Shown here piece by piece: positions 15,331 through 21,874 of a stretch of DNA of 21,903 nt (the first letter of the stretch is position 1; each line of letters begins with the position of its first letter). Origin of the DNA: an uncultured Anaerolineaceae bacterium (GTDB lineage: Bacteria; Chloroflexota; Anaerolineae; Anaerolineales; Anaerolineaceae); NCBI GenBank assembly GCA_937920255.1, contig CALDSL010000221.1:1-21903 (forward strand), read 5' to 3'. The position numbers were made by a program, and so were the translations under genes. The notes beneath the pieces were generated by a model. That model worked only from the letters and a program-made list of their open reading frames with translations. It was not told the origin of the DNA and searched no databases.

Positions 15331-15413
15331 GCCGAAATGGCGGAACGGTAGACGCCCCGCACTCAGAACGCGGTGGGGGCAACCCCGTGCAGGTTCAAAT
15401 CCTGCTTTCGGCA
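15331..15413 (+). tRNA. tRNA-Leu (CAG)
   Basis: A class II tRNA with a long variable arm (GGGG-GCAA-CCCC type). The acceptor GCCGAAA pairs with TTTCGGC. The anticodon loop CTCAGAA gives CAG. The T arm is GCAGG-TTCAAAT-CCTGC. A73 fits leucine. Confidence 0.85.
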
Positions 15414-15419
15414 CACGAT

Positions 15420-15494
15420 GGAGACCGTAGCGCAACTGGCAGAGCGTCTCGCTGTGACCGAGAAGGTTGCCGGATCATGGCCGGCCGGTCTCCC
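15420..15494 (+). tRNA. tRNA-His (GTG), non-canonical T loop
   Basis: The acceptor GGAGACC pairs with GGTCTCC, and C73 is the histidine discriminator. The anticodon stem is TCTCG/CGAGA with loop CTGTGAC giving GTG. The T stem GCCGG/CCGGC closes ATCATGG instead of the usual TTCGAAT type, and one extra base lies between T stem and acceptor. G-1 is not encoded (T instead). Confidence 0.7.
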
Positions 15495-15550
15495 AGAACG
15501 TTCAACACACCTTGTCAATCAACTGTAAGGAATAGGGAGGAATGCAAACA

Positions 15551-15632
15551 GTATCATCAAATGGTACATGCCTGGGCCGGAGAAATGGGTTATCCTGGAA
15601 AACGACCCCATTTCGACTCTTTGCCCGGGCAT
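15551..15632 (+). ncRNA. Y RNA candidate 1 (free-standing, animal-like orientation)
   Basis: A 10-bp end stem (15568-15577 with 15623-15632, one G-U) encloses an internal loop, and an 8-bp inner stem (15582-15589 with 15607-15614) follows. The 5' strand holds GGGCCG (15574), 8 nt, then GGTTATC (15588-15594). The 3' strand holds CGACTCTTTGCCCG. From memory, human Y1 has GGUCCGAAGG and GAGUUAUC at matching places in its Ro60-binding 5' strand. A separate 6-bp hairpin (15551-15567) stacks on the 5' end. It is encoded just before two tRNA-like Y elements and 503 bp before the Ro60 gene. The ends of the mature RNA are unknown. Confidence 0.75.
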
Positions 15633-15639
15633 ATCTTAT

Positions 15640-15779
15640 AGGGCCATAGCTCAATGGAAGAGCGGTAAATCCCATCGCCGTCTCTTTGCCCGCTGATGAC
15701 AGGGGATCACTTCGGGCCGCTGGTCGATGGTTATCGCACGGTAATGCACAGGTTGCGGGTTCGAATCCCGCTGGCCCTA
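15640..15779 (+). ncRNA. Y RNA candidate 2: tRNA body with Y module in place of anticodon arm
   Basis: The outer parts are a complete tRNA frame. The acceptor AGGGCCA pairs perfectly with TGGCCCT, the D arm GCTC/GAGC is intact, and the T arm GCGGG-TTCGAAT-CCCGC is canonical, with A73. Between the D arm (ends 15663) and the T arm (starts 15755) lies a 91-nt insert instead of anticodon and variable regions. It forms a stem CCATCG/CGATGG (15672/15725), an internal loop, and a stem GCCCG/CGGGC (15688/15713). Strand motifs are CGTCTCTTTGCCCG, then GGGCCG-N9-GGTTATC. The two strands are in the opposite order to candidate 1. Confidence 0.75.
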
Positions 15780-15796
15780 CTGCTGTACGTGTTCAT

Positions 15797-15918
15797 GGGG
15801 CGATCGTCTAAATGGCAGGACGGCTGGATCCGTCCCTCGATCTTTTGCCCGTACGCGGGCCGGAGATGGACGGTTATCATCAGAACGGCTAATGCAGGTT
15901 CGACTCCTGCAAGCCCCA
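15797..15918 (+). ncRNA. Y RNA candidate 3: tRNA(Glu-like) body with permuted Y module
   Basis: The acceptor GGGGC pairs with GCCCC (two more positions mismatched). The D arm (ATCGTCT...GGACG) is like that of tRNA-Glu, and the T arm is GCAGG-TTCGACT-CCTGC, then A73. The middle holds stem CCGTCC/GGACGG (15830/15868) and hairpin GCCCG-TACG-CGGGC (15847-15860), with internal-loop strands CGATCTTTTGCCCG and GGGCCG-N9-GGTTATC (15857-15878). The sequence after GGTTATC (ACGG, TAATGCA) is shared with candidate 2, so the two are paralogues. No anticodon arm exists, so it cannot decode. Confidence 0.75.
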
Positions 15919-15924
15919 CTGCAT

Positions 15925-15998
15925 CGCCGGGCCGGATGGCGTGGGTTATCTCACCCGACGAAAGTCCTACGAGGACCGAGCCCCTCGACTGGCCGGCG
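15925..15998 (+). ncRNA. Y RNA candidate 4 (divergent, free-standing)
   Basis: GGGCCG (15929), 9 nt, then GGTTATCTCA (15944-15953) has the same strand pattern as candidates 1-3. Its GGATGGCGTGGGTTATC is the closest of the four to the human Y1 5' strand as I remember it. End stem CGCCGG-g-CC / GGCCGGCG (one bulged G) encloses it, and CGACTGG on the 3' strand resembles the CGACT of candidate 1 but lacks the CTTT. Inner pairing is less clear, so it may be a degenerate copy or part of the Ro60 mRNA leader. Confidence 0.5.
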
Positions 15999-16098
15999 CT
16001 CGCGTTCGCGCGAGACCGGTCATTGCCCATTCAGTTTTTGCCTGGCGAACCGGTTTTGGAACGGAGCAGCAGACCGTTGCTTTCGGGCCTGCTGCTCC
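15999..16098 (+). promoter_or_regulatory. Structured 5' leader of the Ro60 gene
   Basis: A perfect 6-bp hairpin with a TTCG tetraloop (15999-16014) follows candidate Y RNA 4 directly. A 10-bp stem GGAGCAGCAG/CTGCTGCTCC (16063-16072 with 16089-16098) lies 37 bp before the start codon. There is no T run. These could separate the RNA genes from the mRNA, or let the Ro60 protein sense free Y RNA through candidate 4. Function is inference. Confidence 0.5.
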
Positions 16099-16135
16099 CC
16101 AGCAATCATCCATTTTCTGCCCAAGGGAGGATCCA

Positions 16136-17758
16136 ATGGCACATAACATCTACAACCTGTTTCACCGCAAGAACACGCCGCAGCACATGCCGCTCCCGGG
16201 TTCCAACCAGGTCCCGAACTCGGCCGGCGGCTACGCCTGGGAGCTCGACCCGTGGCAGCGCCTGATGCGCTTCCTGGTGCTGGGCACCGAAGGCGGCACG
16301 TTTTACGTCACCGAAAAGACGCTGACCCTCGAAAACGCCCAGAACGCCCTGCGCTGCCTGGCCGAAGACGGCCCGCGCTTCGTGCAGACGCTGGTCGACG
16401 TTTCGGAAAACGGCCGTGCCTATAAGAACGACCCGGCCATCTTTGCCCTCGCGCTGGCCGCCTCAGCCGAAAGCGCCGAGACGCGCAAGCTGGCGCTGGC
16501 CGCCCTGCCGCGCGTGGCCCGCACCGGCACGCACCTGTTCCACTTCGCCGCCTACGTCGACGGCCTGCGCGGTTGGGGCCGCGGCCTGCGCGTCGCCGTG
16601 GGCAACTGGTACGCCGCCAGGAGCGACGAGCAGCTGGCCTTCCAGCTCGCCAAGTACCAGAGCCGCGACGGCTGGTCGCACCGCGACCTGCTGCGCCTGG
16701 CGCACCCGCTGCCGGAAGGCGAAGCCCGCAAGGCGCTATACCGCTGGGCGGTGGGCGCTGAGGATGTGCCGCTCGAAGCGCTCACCGGGCTGGTCGCCGG
16801 CCTGGAAGAACTCAGGCGCGCCGAAAGCGAAAGCCAGGTGGTCGCGCTCATCCACCGTTACAAAGCACCGCGCGAGGTCATCCCCACCGGGTACCTGACC
16901 TCGCCGCTGGTGTGGTCGGCGCTGCTGCCGAACCTGGGCATCACCGCCCTGCTGCGCAACCTGGGCAACCTGAGCAAGTGCGGGCTGCTCGCCGCGGGCA
17001 GCGGCGTGGTGCCGGAAGTCACCGTGCGCATCACCGACCGCGAGGGGCTGCGCCGCGGCCGCGTTCACCCGCTGCAGGTGCTGGCCGCGCTGGTCACCTA
17101 CCAGCAGGGCCACGGCATGCGCGGTCAGGGCGAATGGAAGGCCGTCCCGCAGGTGGTCGAGGCGCTCAACCAGGCGTTTGCCCTGGCCTTTGAGAACATC
17201 AACCCCACCGGCCAGCGCCTCTACCTGGCGCTGGATGTGTCGGGCTCGATGAGCGTAGGCGCGGTCTCGGGCATCCCGGGTCTCGCCCCGCGCGAGGCCT
17301 CGGCCGCCCTGGCCATGATCACCGCCAACACCGAGCCGGGCGCGATCATCCGCGCCTTTCAGGAACGCATGACCCCGCTGCCGGTGAGCGCCGGCATGCG
17401 CCTGGAGCAGGTCACCCGCGCCGTCGACAACCTGCCGTTTGGCGGAACCGACTGCGCCCAGCCCATGCTGGACGCCATCAAGCACAACCTGCAGGTGGAT
17501 GCCTTCATCATCTACACCGACAGCGAAACCTGGGCCGGCCAGATCCACCCGGTGCAGGCCCTGCGCCAGTACCGCCAGAAGACCGGCATCCCGGCCAGGC
17601 TGGTGGTGGTGGGCATGACCTCCAACGGCTTCTCCATCGCCGACCCGGCAGACGCGGGCATGCTCGACGTCGTCGGCTTTTCCACCAGCACCCCGTCGGC
17701 CATCAACGACTTCGTCGCCGGCCGCCTGGGTGTGAGCGCGGGCGAAACCGAGGACTGA
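16136..17758 (+). CDS. rsr: Ro60/Rsr protein (TROVE HEAT-repeat ring plus vWA domain)
   Basis: The 540-aa product matches the size of animal Ro60 (about 538 aa). Residues about 1-350 form the helical TROVE ring, opening with TPQHMPLPGSNQVPNSAGGY and containing WSHRDLLRLAHP. The C-terminal vWA domain has a complete MIDAS: Asp367-x-Ser-x-Ser (LALDVSGSMS), Thr438 (FGGTDC) and Asp462 (IIYTDSETW). Ro60 binds misfolded RNA 3' ends through its ring and Y RNA on the ring surface, and in bacteria it can tether exoribonucleases. The start at 16136 follows AGGGAGG at 5 nt; the frame extends to 15941 but runs through candidate Y RNA 4. A terminator follows. Four candidate Y RNAs and seven tRNAs precede it. 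Confidence 0.95.
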   Translation: MAHNIYNLFHRKNTPQHMPLPGSNQVPNSAGGYAWELDPWQRLMRFLVLGTEGGTFYVTEKTLTLENAQNALRCLAEDGPRFVQTLVDVSENGRAYKNDPAIFALALAASAESAETRKLALAALPRVARTGTHLFHFAAYVDGLRGWGRGLRVAVGNWYAARSDEQLAFQLAKYQSRDGWSHRDLLRLAHPLPEGEARKALYRWAVGAEDVPLEALTGLVAGLEELRRAESESQVVALIHRYKAPREVIPTGYLTSPLVWSALLPNLGITALLRNLGNLSKCGLLAAGSGVVPEVTVRITDREGLRRGRVHPLQVLAALVTYQQGHGMRGQGEWKAVPQVVEALNQAFALAFENINPTGQRLYLALDVSGSMSVGAVSGIPGLAPREASAALAMITANTEPGAIIRAFQERMTPLPVSAGMRLEQVTRAVDNLPFGGTDCAQPMLDAIKHNLQVDAFIIYTDSETWAGQIHPVQALRQYRQKTGIPARLVVVGMTSNGFSIADPADAGMLDVVGFSTSTPSAINDFVAGRLGVSAGETED

Positions 17759-17779
17759 CCATCCACCTCCAACCACAGC

Positions 17780-17815
17780 GGGCCGGAGAGCAATCTCCGG
17801 CCCGTTTTTGTTTTT
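17780..17815 (+). terminator. Strong intrinsic terminator after the Ro60 gene
   Basis: GGGCCGGAGA (17780) pairs perfectly with TCTCCGGCCC around GCAA, followed by GTTTTTGTTTTT. It closes the HNH-tRNA-Y-Ro60 transcription unit. Confidence 0.95.
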
Positions 17816-17900
17816 AACAAATCCCCGCTGGTGGTATCATCATTTTATCAGCCGCCCGATCAGCCGGTCGTGCACGAATGACGCAAACCTTGATCGATAA

Positions 17901-17932
17901 AGGTAGAGACGCAAGGTTTTGCGTCTCTACCT
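17901..17932. repeat. Dispersed GTAGAGACGCAA palindrome, copy
   Basis: AGGTAGAGACGCAA pairs perfectly over 14 bp with TTGCGTCTCTACCT around GGTT. The same palindrome forms the ends of the MITE-like element at 12735-12989 and the window's right end. It lies between the Ro60 terminator and the esterase gene. Confidence 0.85.
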
Positions 17933-18014
17933 GGCCGCTCAGGGCCTTGTGTCTTTGCAAGACACCACCGAGCAACACACCCCACCTGGTAACCGGCGGC
18001 AAATGGAGGGACAC

Positions 18015-18926
18015 ATGAAAAAATGGCTCGTCCGAATACTCACAGGGCTGGTCCTGCTGGTGGCCTTCGTGCTGCTCGCCGGCTTCGTCTTCTTCCGCCT
18101 GGCCAATCGCACCAACGGACAGATAACCACCTCCGCCGGCGAACAGCGCTCCTATTACCTGTACGTGCCCGAAAGCTATGATCCCGCCGTGCCCACAGCG
18201 CTGATCCTCAGCATGCACGGCTACGCGGACTGGCCCGCGCATCACATGGACACCACCCGCTGGAACGAGCTGGCCGACGAAAACGGCCTGATTGTCGTCT
18301 ACCCCTCCGGCACGCGCTTCCCCATGCGCTGGCGCGCGTCCAACCTGTCGAACGAACCGTCTACATCCACTGAAGACATCGTCTTCCTCTCCGAATTGAT
18401 CGACAAGCTCCAGGCCGAGTACAACATTGACCCCCGCCGCGTCTATGCCAACGGACTATCGAACGGCGCCGGCATGTCGTTTGTCTTGTCCTGCAACCTG
18501 TCGGAACGCATCGCCGCCATCGGGCTGGTGGCAGGCGCGTACCTTTACCCGTGGGATTCGTGCAACCCGGCCCGTCCGGTGCCGGCCATTGTTTTCCACG
18601 GCACGGCCGACCCGATCGTGCCATTTGAGGGCGGCCCATCGCGTTCATTTGAACTGGACTTTCCCTACATCCCCGATTGGGTCGATGTTCTGGCCGACCG
18701 CAACGGCTGTTCCGGCGAGCCACGGGCGCTGCCAGCGCGCGGACAGGTCAGCGGGGTGGAATATACCGGCTGCGCTGCCGACGTCGTGTTCTACACCATC
18801 AACCAGGGCGGCCACACCTGGCCGGGAGGCGTACCCCTGCCCGAGGGGATTACCGGCGTCACCTCGACCGAGATCGACGCCACGCGCGAAATGTGGGATT
18901 TCTACCAGCAGCATCCCTTACCCTGA
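18015..18926 (+). CDS. Secreted PHB-depolymerase / LpqC-type esterase
   Basis: The 303-aa product has an N-terminal signal or membrane anchor (residues about 4-30) and an alpha/beta-hydrolase domain. The catalytic residues fit the family: Ser149 in GLSNGAG, Asp199 in HGTADPIVP and His267 in NQGGHTWPG. SMHGYADWPAHH near the oxyanion strand and the final GGHTWPG are typical of polyhydroxybutyrate-depolymerase, feruloyl-esterase and LpqC-like enzymes that hydrolyse esters outside the cell. GGAGGG lies 4-5 nt before the ATG at 18015. It is probably independent of the Ro60 unit, given the terminator and repeat in between. Confidence 0.88.
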   Translation: MKKWLVRILTGLVLLVAFVLLAGFVFFRLANRTNGQITTSAGEQRSYYLYVPESYDPAVPTALILSMHGYADWPAHHMDTTRWNELADENGLIVVYPSGTRFPMRWRASNLSNEPSTSTEDIVFLSELIDKLQAEYNIDPRRVYANGLSNGAGMSFVLSCNLSERIAAIGLVAGAYLYPWDSCNPARPVPAIVFHGTADPIVPFEGGPSRSFELDFPYIPDWVDVLADRNGCSGEPRALPARGQVSGVEYTGCAADVVFYTINQGGHTWPGGVPLPEGITGVTSTEIDATREMWDFYQQHPLP

Positions 18927-18982
18927 TTTCCCGATTAGGATTACAATGGAGCCCGCTGCAAATAACATCGAGGTGGATCGAA

Positions 18983-20179
18983 ATGGCAAGAGCATACCAG
19001 CGGGCATCACAATCGAAAATCGGTCTGATCATCCTGGCCTACATGGCCTTTATTTCGCTGGGCATGCCCGACGGTCTGATTGGCGTGGCCTGGCCGTCCA
19101 TCCGGCGCGATTTCTCCGTGCCGCTGGAATACCTGGGCATCCAGATGTTTGCCGGCACAACCGGCTACCTGCTCTCCAGTTTCTTTAGTGGGCGGGTGAT
19201 GGCCCGTCTGGGCGTCGGCCGGCTGCTGGCGCTTAGCTGCTTGCTGACCGGCATGGCGCTGCTGGGCTACACCCTGGTGCCCGCCTGGGCGCTGTTCATC
19301 CCCCTGGGCGTAATCGGCGGCCTCGGCGCCGGCGCTATCGACGCGGGCATCAACACCTATATCGCTTCCGAGCACAGCAACGGCCTGATGCAGTGGCTGC
19401 ATGCCAGTTTTGGCATCGGCGTCACCGCCGGCCCGCTGATCATGACTGCCGGGCTCAACAGCTTTGCCAGCTGGCGCTGGGGTTACGTGGTGGTCGGCAT
19501 CGCCCAGGTCAGCCTGGCGCTGTGTTTTGCCCTCACCGCGCGCATGTGGAAGCGCGACCGCGCCCAGGCGCCCGCCGCCGGAGAAGACCGCCGCCTGCTG
19601 GATTACCAAACTTCGCTGCGCGAAACCCTTCGACGGCCCAGCGTGTGGCTGAGCATCCTGTTATTCTTCATCTACACCGGCATCGAAATGACCCTCGGCG
19701 CCTGGGCCTACTCCCTGCTGACCGAAGGGCGCGGGATCGCGCCGCAGATTGCCGGCATCTGGGCCGGCAGCTATTGGGCCACTTTCACCGTAGGCCGCAT
19801 GTTGGCCGGGCTGTACACCCACCGGCTGAGCATCAACACCCTGGTACGCGGCAGCATCCTGCTGGCGCTGGTAGGCGCCATCCTGCTGTGGTGGAACCCC
19901 AGCCAGGCGGTCAGTCTGGCCGGGGTGGCCATCATCGGCTTTGCCATCGCGCCCATCTTTCCCGGCATGGTCTCGGGCACCAGCGCGCGCGTGACGCCCA
20001 AATACGCCGCCAACACCATCGGCATTCAGATGAGCGCCGCAGGCCTGGGCGGCGCCGCCCTGCCGGCCCTGGCGGGCGTCATCGCGGCCAACACTTCCCT
20101 GGAGTCCATCTCGCTCTACATGGTCATCCTGGTCGCGACCTTCTTCGGATTGTACATGCTGGCCACGCGCAAGGCGTAG
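18983..20179 (+). CDS. MFS transporter
   Basis: The 398-aa product has 12 predicted membrane segments in two halves. MFS features include GRVMARLGVGRLLALSC (the helix 2-3 loop motif) and GGLGAGAIDAGINTYIA in helix 4-5, with a central hydrophilic loop (KRDRAQAPAAGEDRRLL). It resembles the sugar/FucP-like and YfmO-like branches; the substrate is not predictable. GAGGTGG lies upstream of the ATG at 18983, 56 bp after the esterase stop, so the two may be co-transcribed. A terminator hairpin lies at 20212-20236. Confidence 0.88.
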   Translation: MARAYQRASQSKIGLIILAYMAFISLGMPDGLIGVAWPSIRRDFSVPLEYLGIQMFAGTTGYLLSSFFSGRVMARLGVGRLLALSCLLTGMALLGYTLVPAWALFIPLGVIGGLGAGAIDAGINTYIASEHSNGLMQWLHASFGIGVTAGPLIMTAGLNSFASWRWGYVVVGIAQVSLALCFALTARMWKRDRAQAPAAGEDRRLLDYQTSLRETLRRPSVWLSILLFFIYTGIEMTLGAWAYSLLTEGRGIAPQIAGIWAGSYWATFTVGRMLAGLYTHRLSINTLVRGSILLALVGAILLWWNPSQAVSLAGVAIIGFAIAPIFPGMVSGTSARVTPKYAANTIGIQMSAAGLGGAALPALAGVIAANTSLESISLYMVILVATFFGLYMLATRKA

Positions 20180-20197
20180 CCGGCGCGCAGTTCGCGC

Positions 20198-21703
20198 TTA
20201 TGTGCAGCACGAGCCGCGCCGCCCGCGCGGCTTTTTGCGCAGCAGCCACGCCGCCAGCAGCCCCAACGACAGCAGCGCCCCGGTCGCAGCGATCGTCGGC
20301 CCCCAGGCAACCTTAATCTCGGCCTGGCCTTCGGGCGCCGGGGGGACACTCGCATCGGTGTAGGCATATAGCTGGTCAATTGCCCGTGTTTTTACCCCAG
20401 ACCGCCTTGCCAGCGCGCGGAATTCGGCCGCCAGCGTGGTCATCTCGTCGCGCGCCGCGTTGGCGTGCCGCGCGGCCAGCAACTCGACCTGCGGCTGGCC
20501 CAGCCGTTTCTGCAAGATCCAAACCATCAGCGGCTCGGGCAGCGCCGCCAGCACGCGGTAGCGCCCGGGCGTCACCGGGATGCCGAGCGCGCCCAGCACC
20601 CGCAGTCCTTCCTTGACTGCGCGCACCAGCAGCACAACGCCATCGCGCGTGCGCGCCAGCCGGTAATTATCCCCGCCGGCCATATACAGCGCGTTGGCCA
20701 TCGGGCTGACCAGCGCCACGTGCGTCTTCAACCACGCGTCCATGTTGTTACAAACGGTCACCGGCAGGCCCGCGTCGCTGAACATCTGCCGGATCAGCCA
20801 CAGCCGCTCGCTTTCCTGCCCGTCCAGCTCGCCGACCGTCGTCGGCTGCGCCGAAGAGGCCAGCATGTAGCGCACCTCGCCCGCGCTGCGCTGGCCGCCC
20901 GCGCCCGGGAAACCCAGCAGCACCCGCTCGCGCCCCAGCGCCTCCACCAGCGCGCCCGGTCCCTCGGCGTTGTTGACCAGAAACAGCACGTTGGGCGTGA
21001 CCCGATTGGCGGCCAGCGCCGGCAGCACCGTTGGGATCTGGTTTTTGCGCACCACCACCAGGACCAGGTCGTACGCGTTGCCAGGGTCCAGCCGGTCAAT
21101 CACCGGCACGGGGATCTCCTCACGTTTGTCACTGGCTTCGTCCACCAGGATCAGCCCGCGCGCGCGCAGCTCGGCCAGCCGCTGACCGCGCGCCAGCAGG
21201 GTCACATCGTACCCGGCCTGGCGCAGCTTGCCGGCGTACAGGCTGCCCAGCACGCCCGCGCCGTACACCAGCACCCGCCGCAGGCGCGCGTCTGGCTGTA
21301 GCGCGCGCTCCATTTGCAGATACACTTCCGTGCGCCGCAGCAGTGGGCGCAGCCATTGCGGAAAGGCGGGCACAGCCTCCTCCGGCTGGATCAGCCGTGG
21401 GCTGCGCAGCGCGTAGAACCCGCCGCGCCATTGCATCCGCCCGCCTCCGGCTGCCATCAAGTTGCGGCACCAGTCGGTGTGCGCTCCATAGGGCAAAGGA
21501 AAGACGAAACAATCGCCGGTTGGCATCGCCACCACCGGCGTCTGGTAATCCTTACCCGATTTTCGCCCGCGGTGGTAAACCACGGCATACACCCGTTTGC
21601 CGGCGAACCGCATGGTGATCCGGTTGGTGACCTTCTTGTTAAACCCGCGCAGCCATTCGATCACGCGCTGGCGCGCGGCTTGCCTCTCGCTGTGGCTGAT
21701 CAT
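20198..21703 (-). CDS. Fusion protein: DUF385/F420-type nitroreductase-like domain plus ketopantoate-reductase-like domain
   Basis: The 501-aa product begins with a DUF385-like split-barrel domain (residues about 25-110: RKSGKDYQTPVVAMPTGD, then YGAHTDWCRNLMAAGG, the usual nitroreductase/deazaflavin-binding signature). From about 142 there is a Rossmann domain with GxGxxG (VLVYGAGVLGSLYAGKL) and a C-terminal helical domain of the PanE/ApbA type (NNMDAWLKTHVALVSPMANA). A single membrane helix (about 470-490) and a basic, Cys-containing tail end the protein. DUF385 and PanE-like proteins are usually separate. GAGGTGAACG precedes the ATG at 21703. Substrate unknown; the fusion suggests linked F420/NADPH redox chemistry at the membrane. 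Confidence 0.8.
   Translation of the reverse strand: MISHSERQAARQRVIEWLRGFNKKVTNRITMRFAGKRVYAVVYHRGRKSGKDYQTPVVAMPTGDCFVFPLPYGAHTDWCRNLMAAGGGRMQWRGGFYALRSPRLIQPEEAVPAFPQWLRPLLRRTEVYLQMERALQPDARLRRVLVYGAGVLGSLYAGKLRQAGYDVTLLARGQRLAELRARGLILVDEASDKREEIPVPVIDRLDPGNAYDLVLVVVRKNQIPTVLPALAANRVTPNVLFLVNNAEGPGALVEALGRERVLLGFPGAGGQRSAGEVRYMLASSAQPTTVGELDGQESERLWLIRQMFSDAGLPVTVCNNMDAWLKTHVALVSPMANALYMAGGDNYRLARTRDGVVLLVRAVKEGLRVLGALGIPVTPGRYRVLAALPEPLMVWILQKRLGQPQVELLAARHANAARDEMTTLAAEFRALARRSGVKTRAIDQLYAYTDASVPPAPEGQAEIKVAWGPTIAATGALLSLGLLAAWLLRKKPRGRRGSCCT
20212..20236 (+). terminator. Terminator of the MFS gene, inside the 3' end of the opposing gene
   Basis: AGCCGCGC (20212) pairs with GCGCGGCT around a 5-nt loop and is followed by TTTT. 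It overlaps the last codons of the minus-strand fusion gene, so the two convergent genes share this sequence. Confidence 0.6.
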
Positions 21704-21874
21704 CGTTCACCTCGCGAAAACAGAGTTCCAATTGTGATTTGAATGGGATTGGGAGCGAACAAGGGTTCCCTTTGCCAGTGTAATCCCGCCGGAGCGGTGT
21801 GTCAATTCCCCACTGCTCAACCAGACCGCTTTCTCGTTTTACGTGGCCAGCAAATCAGGACCGGCTTTAACAGC

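Noticed and set aside
15551..15998. Group I or other self-splicing intron in a tRNA as the explanation for the inserts
   Set aside because: The inserts are about 70-90 nt, replace the anticodon arm rather than interrupt it, and contain the repeated Y motif; no exon anticodon halves remain.
15941..16135. N-terminal extension of the Ro60 reading frame
   Set aside because: A strong AGGGAGG lies 5 nt before the ATG at 16136 and the product then has the usual Ro60 length; the extension runs through candidate Y RNA 4 and two hairpins.
16736..17776. 346-aa antisense frame opposite Ro60
   Set aside because: A shadow of the GC-rich Ro60 gene; no family resemblance and no ribosome-binding site noted.
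17780..17803. Terminator stem strand GGGCCGGAGA, identical to the decamer in Y candidates 1 and 3
   Set aside because: It lacks GGTTATC and the CTTTGCCCG partner strand and is fully paired in a normal terminator; probably chance in GC-rich DNA.
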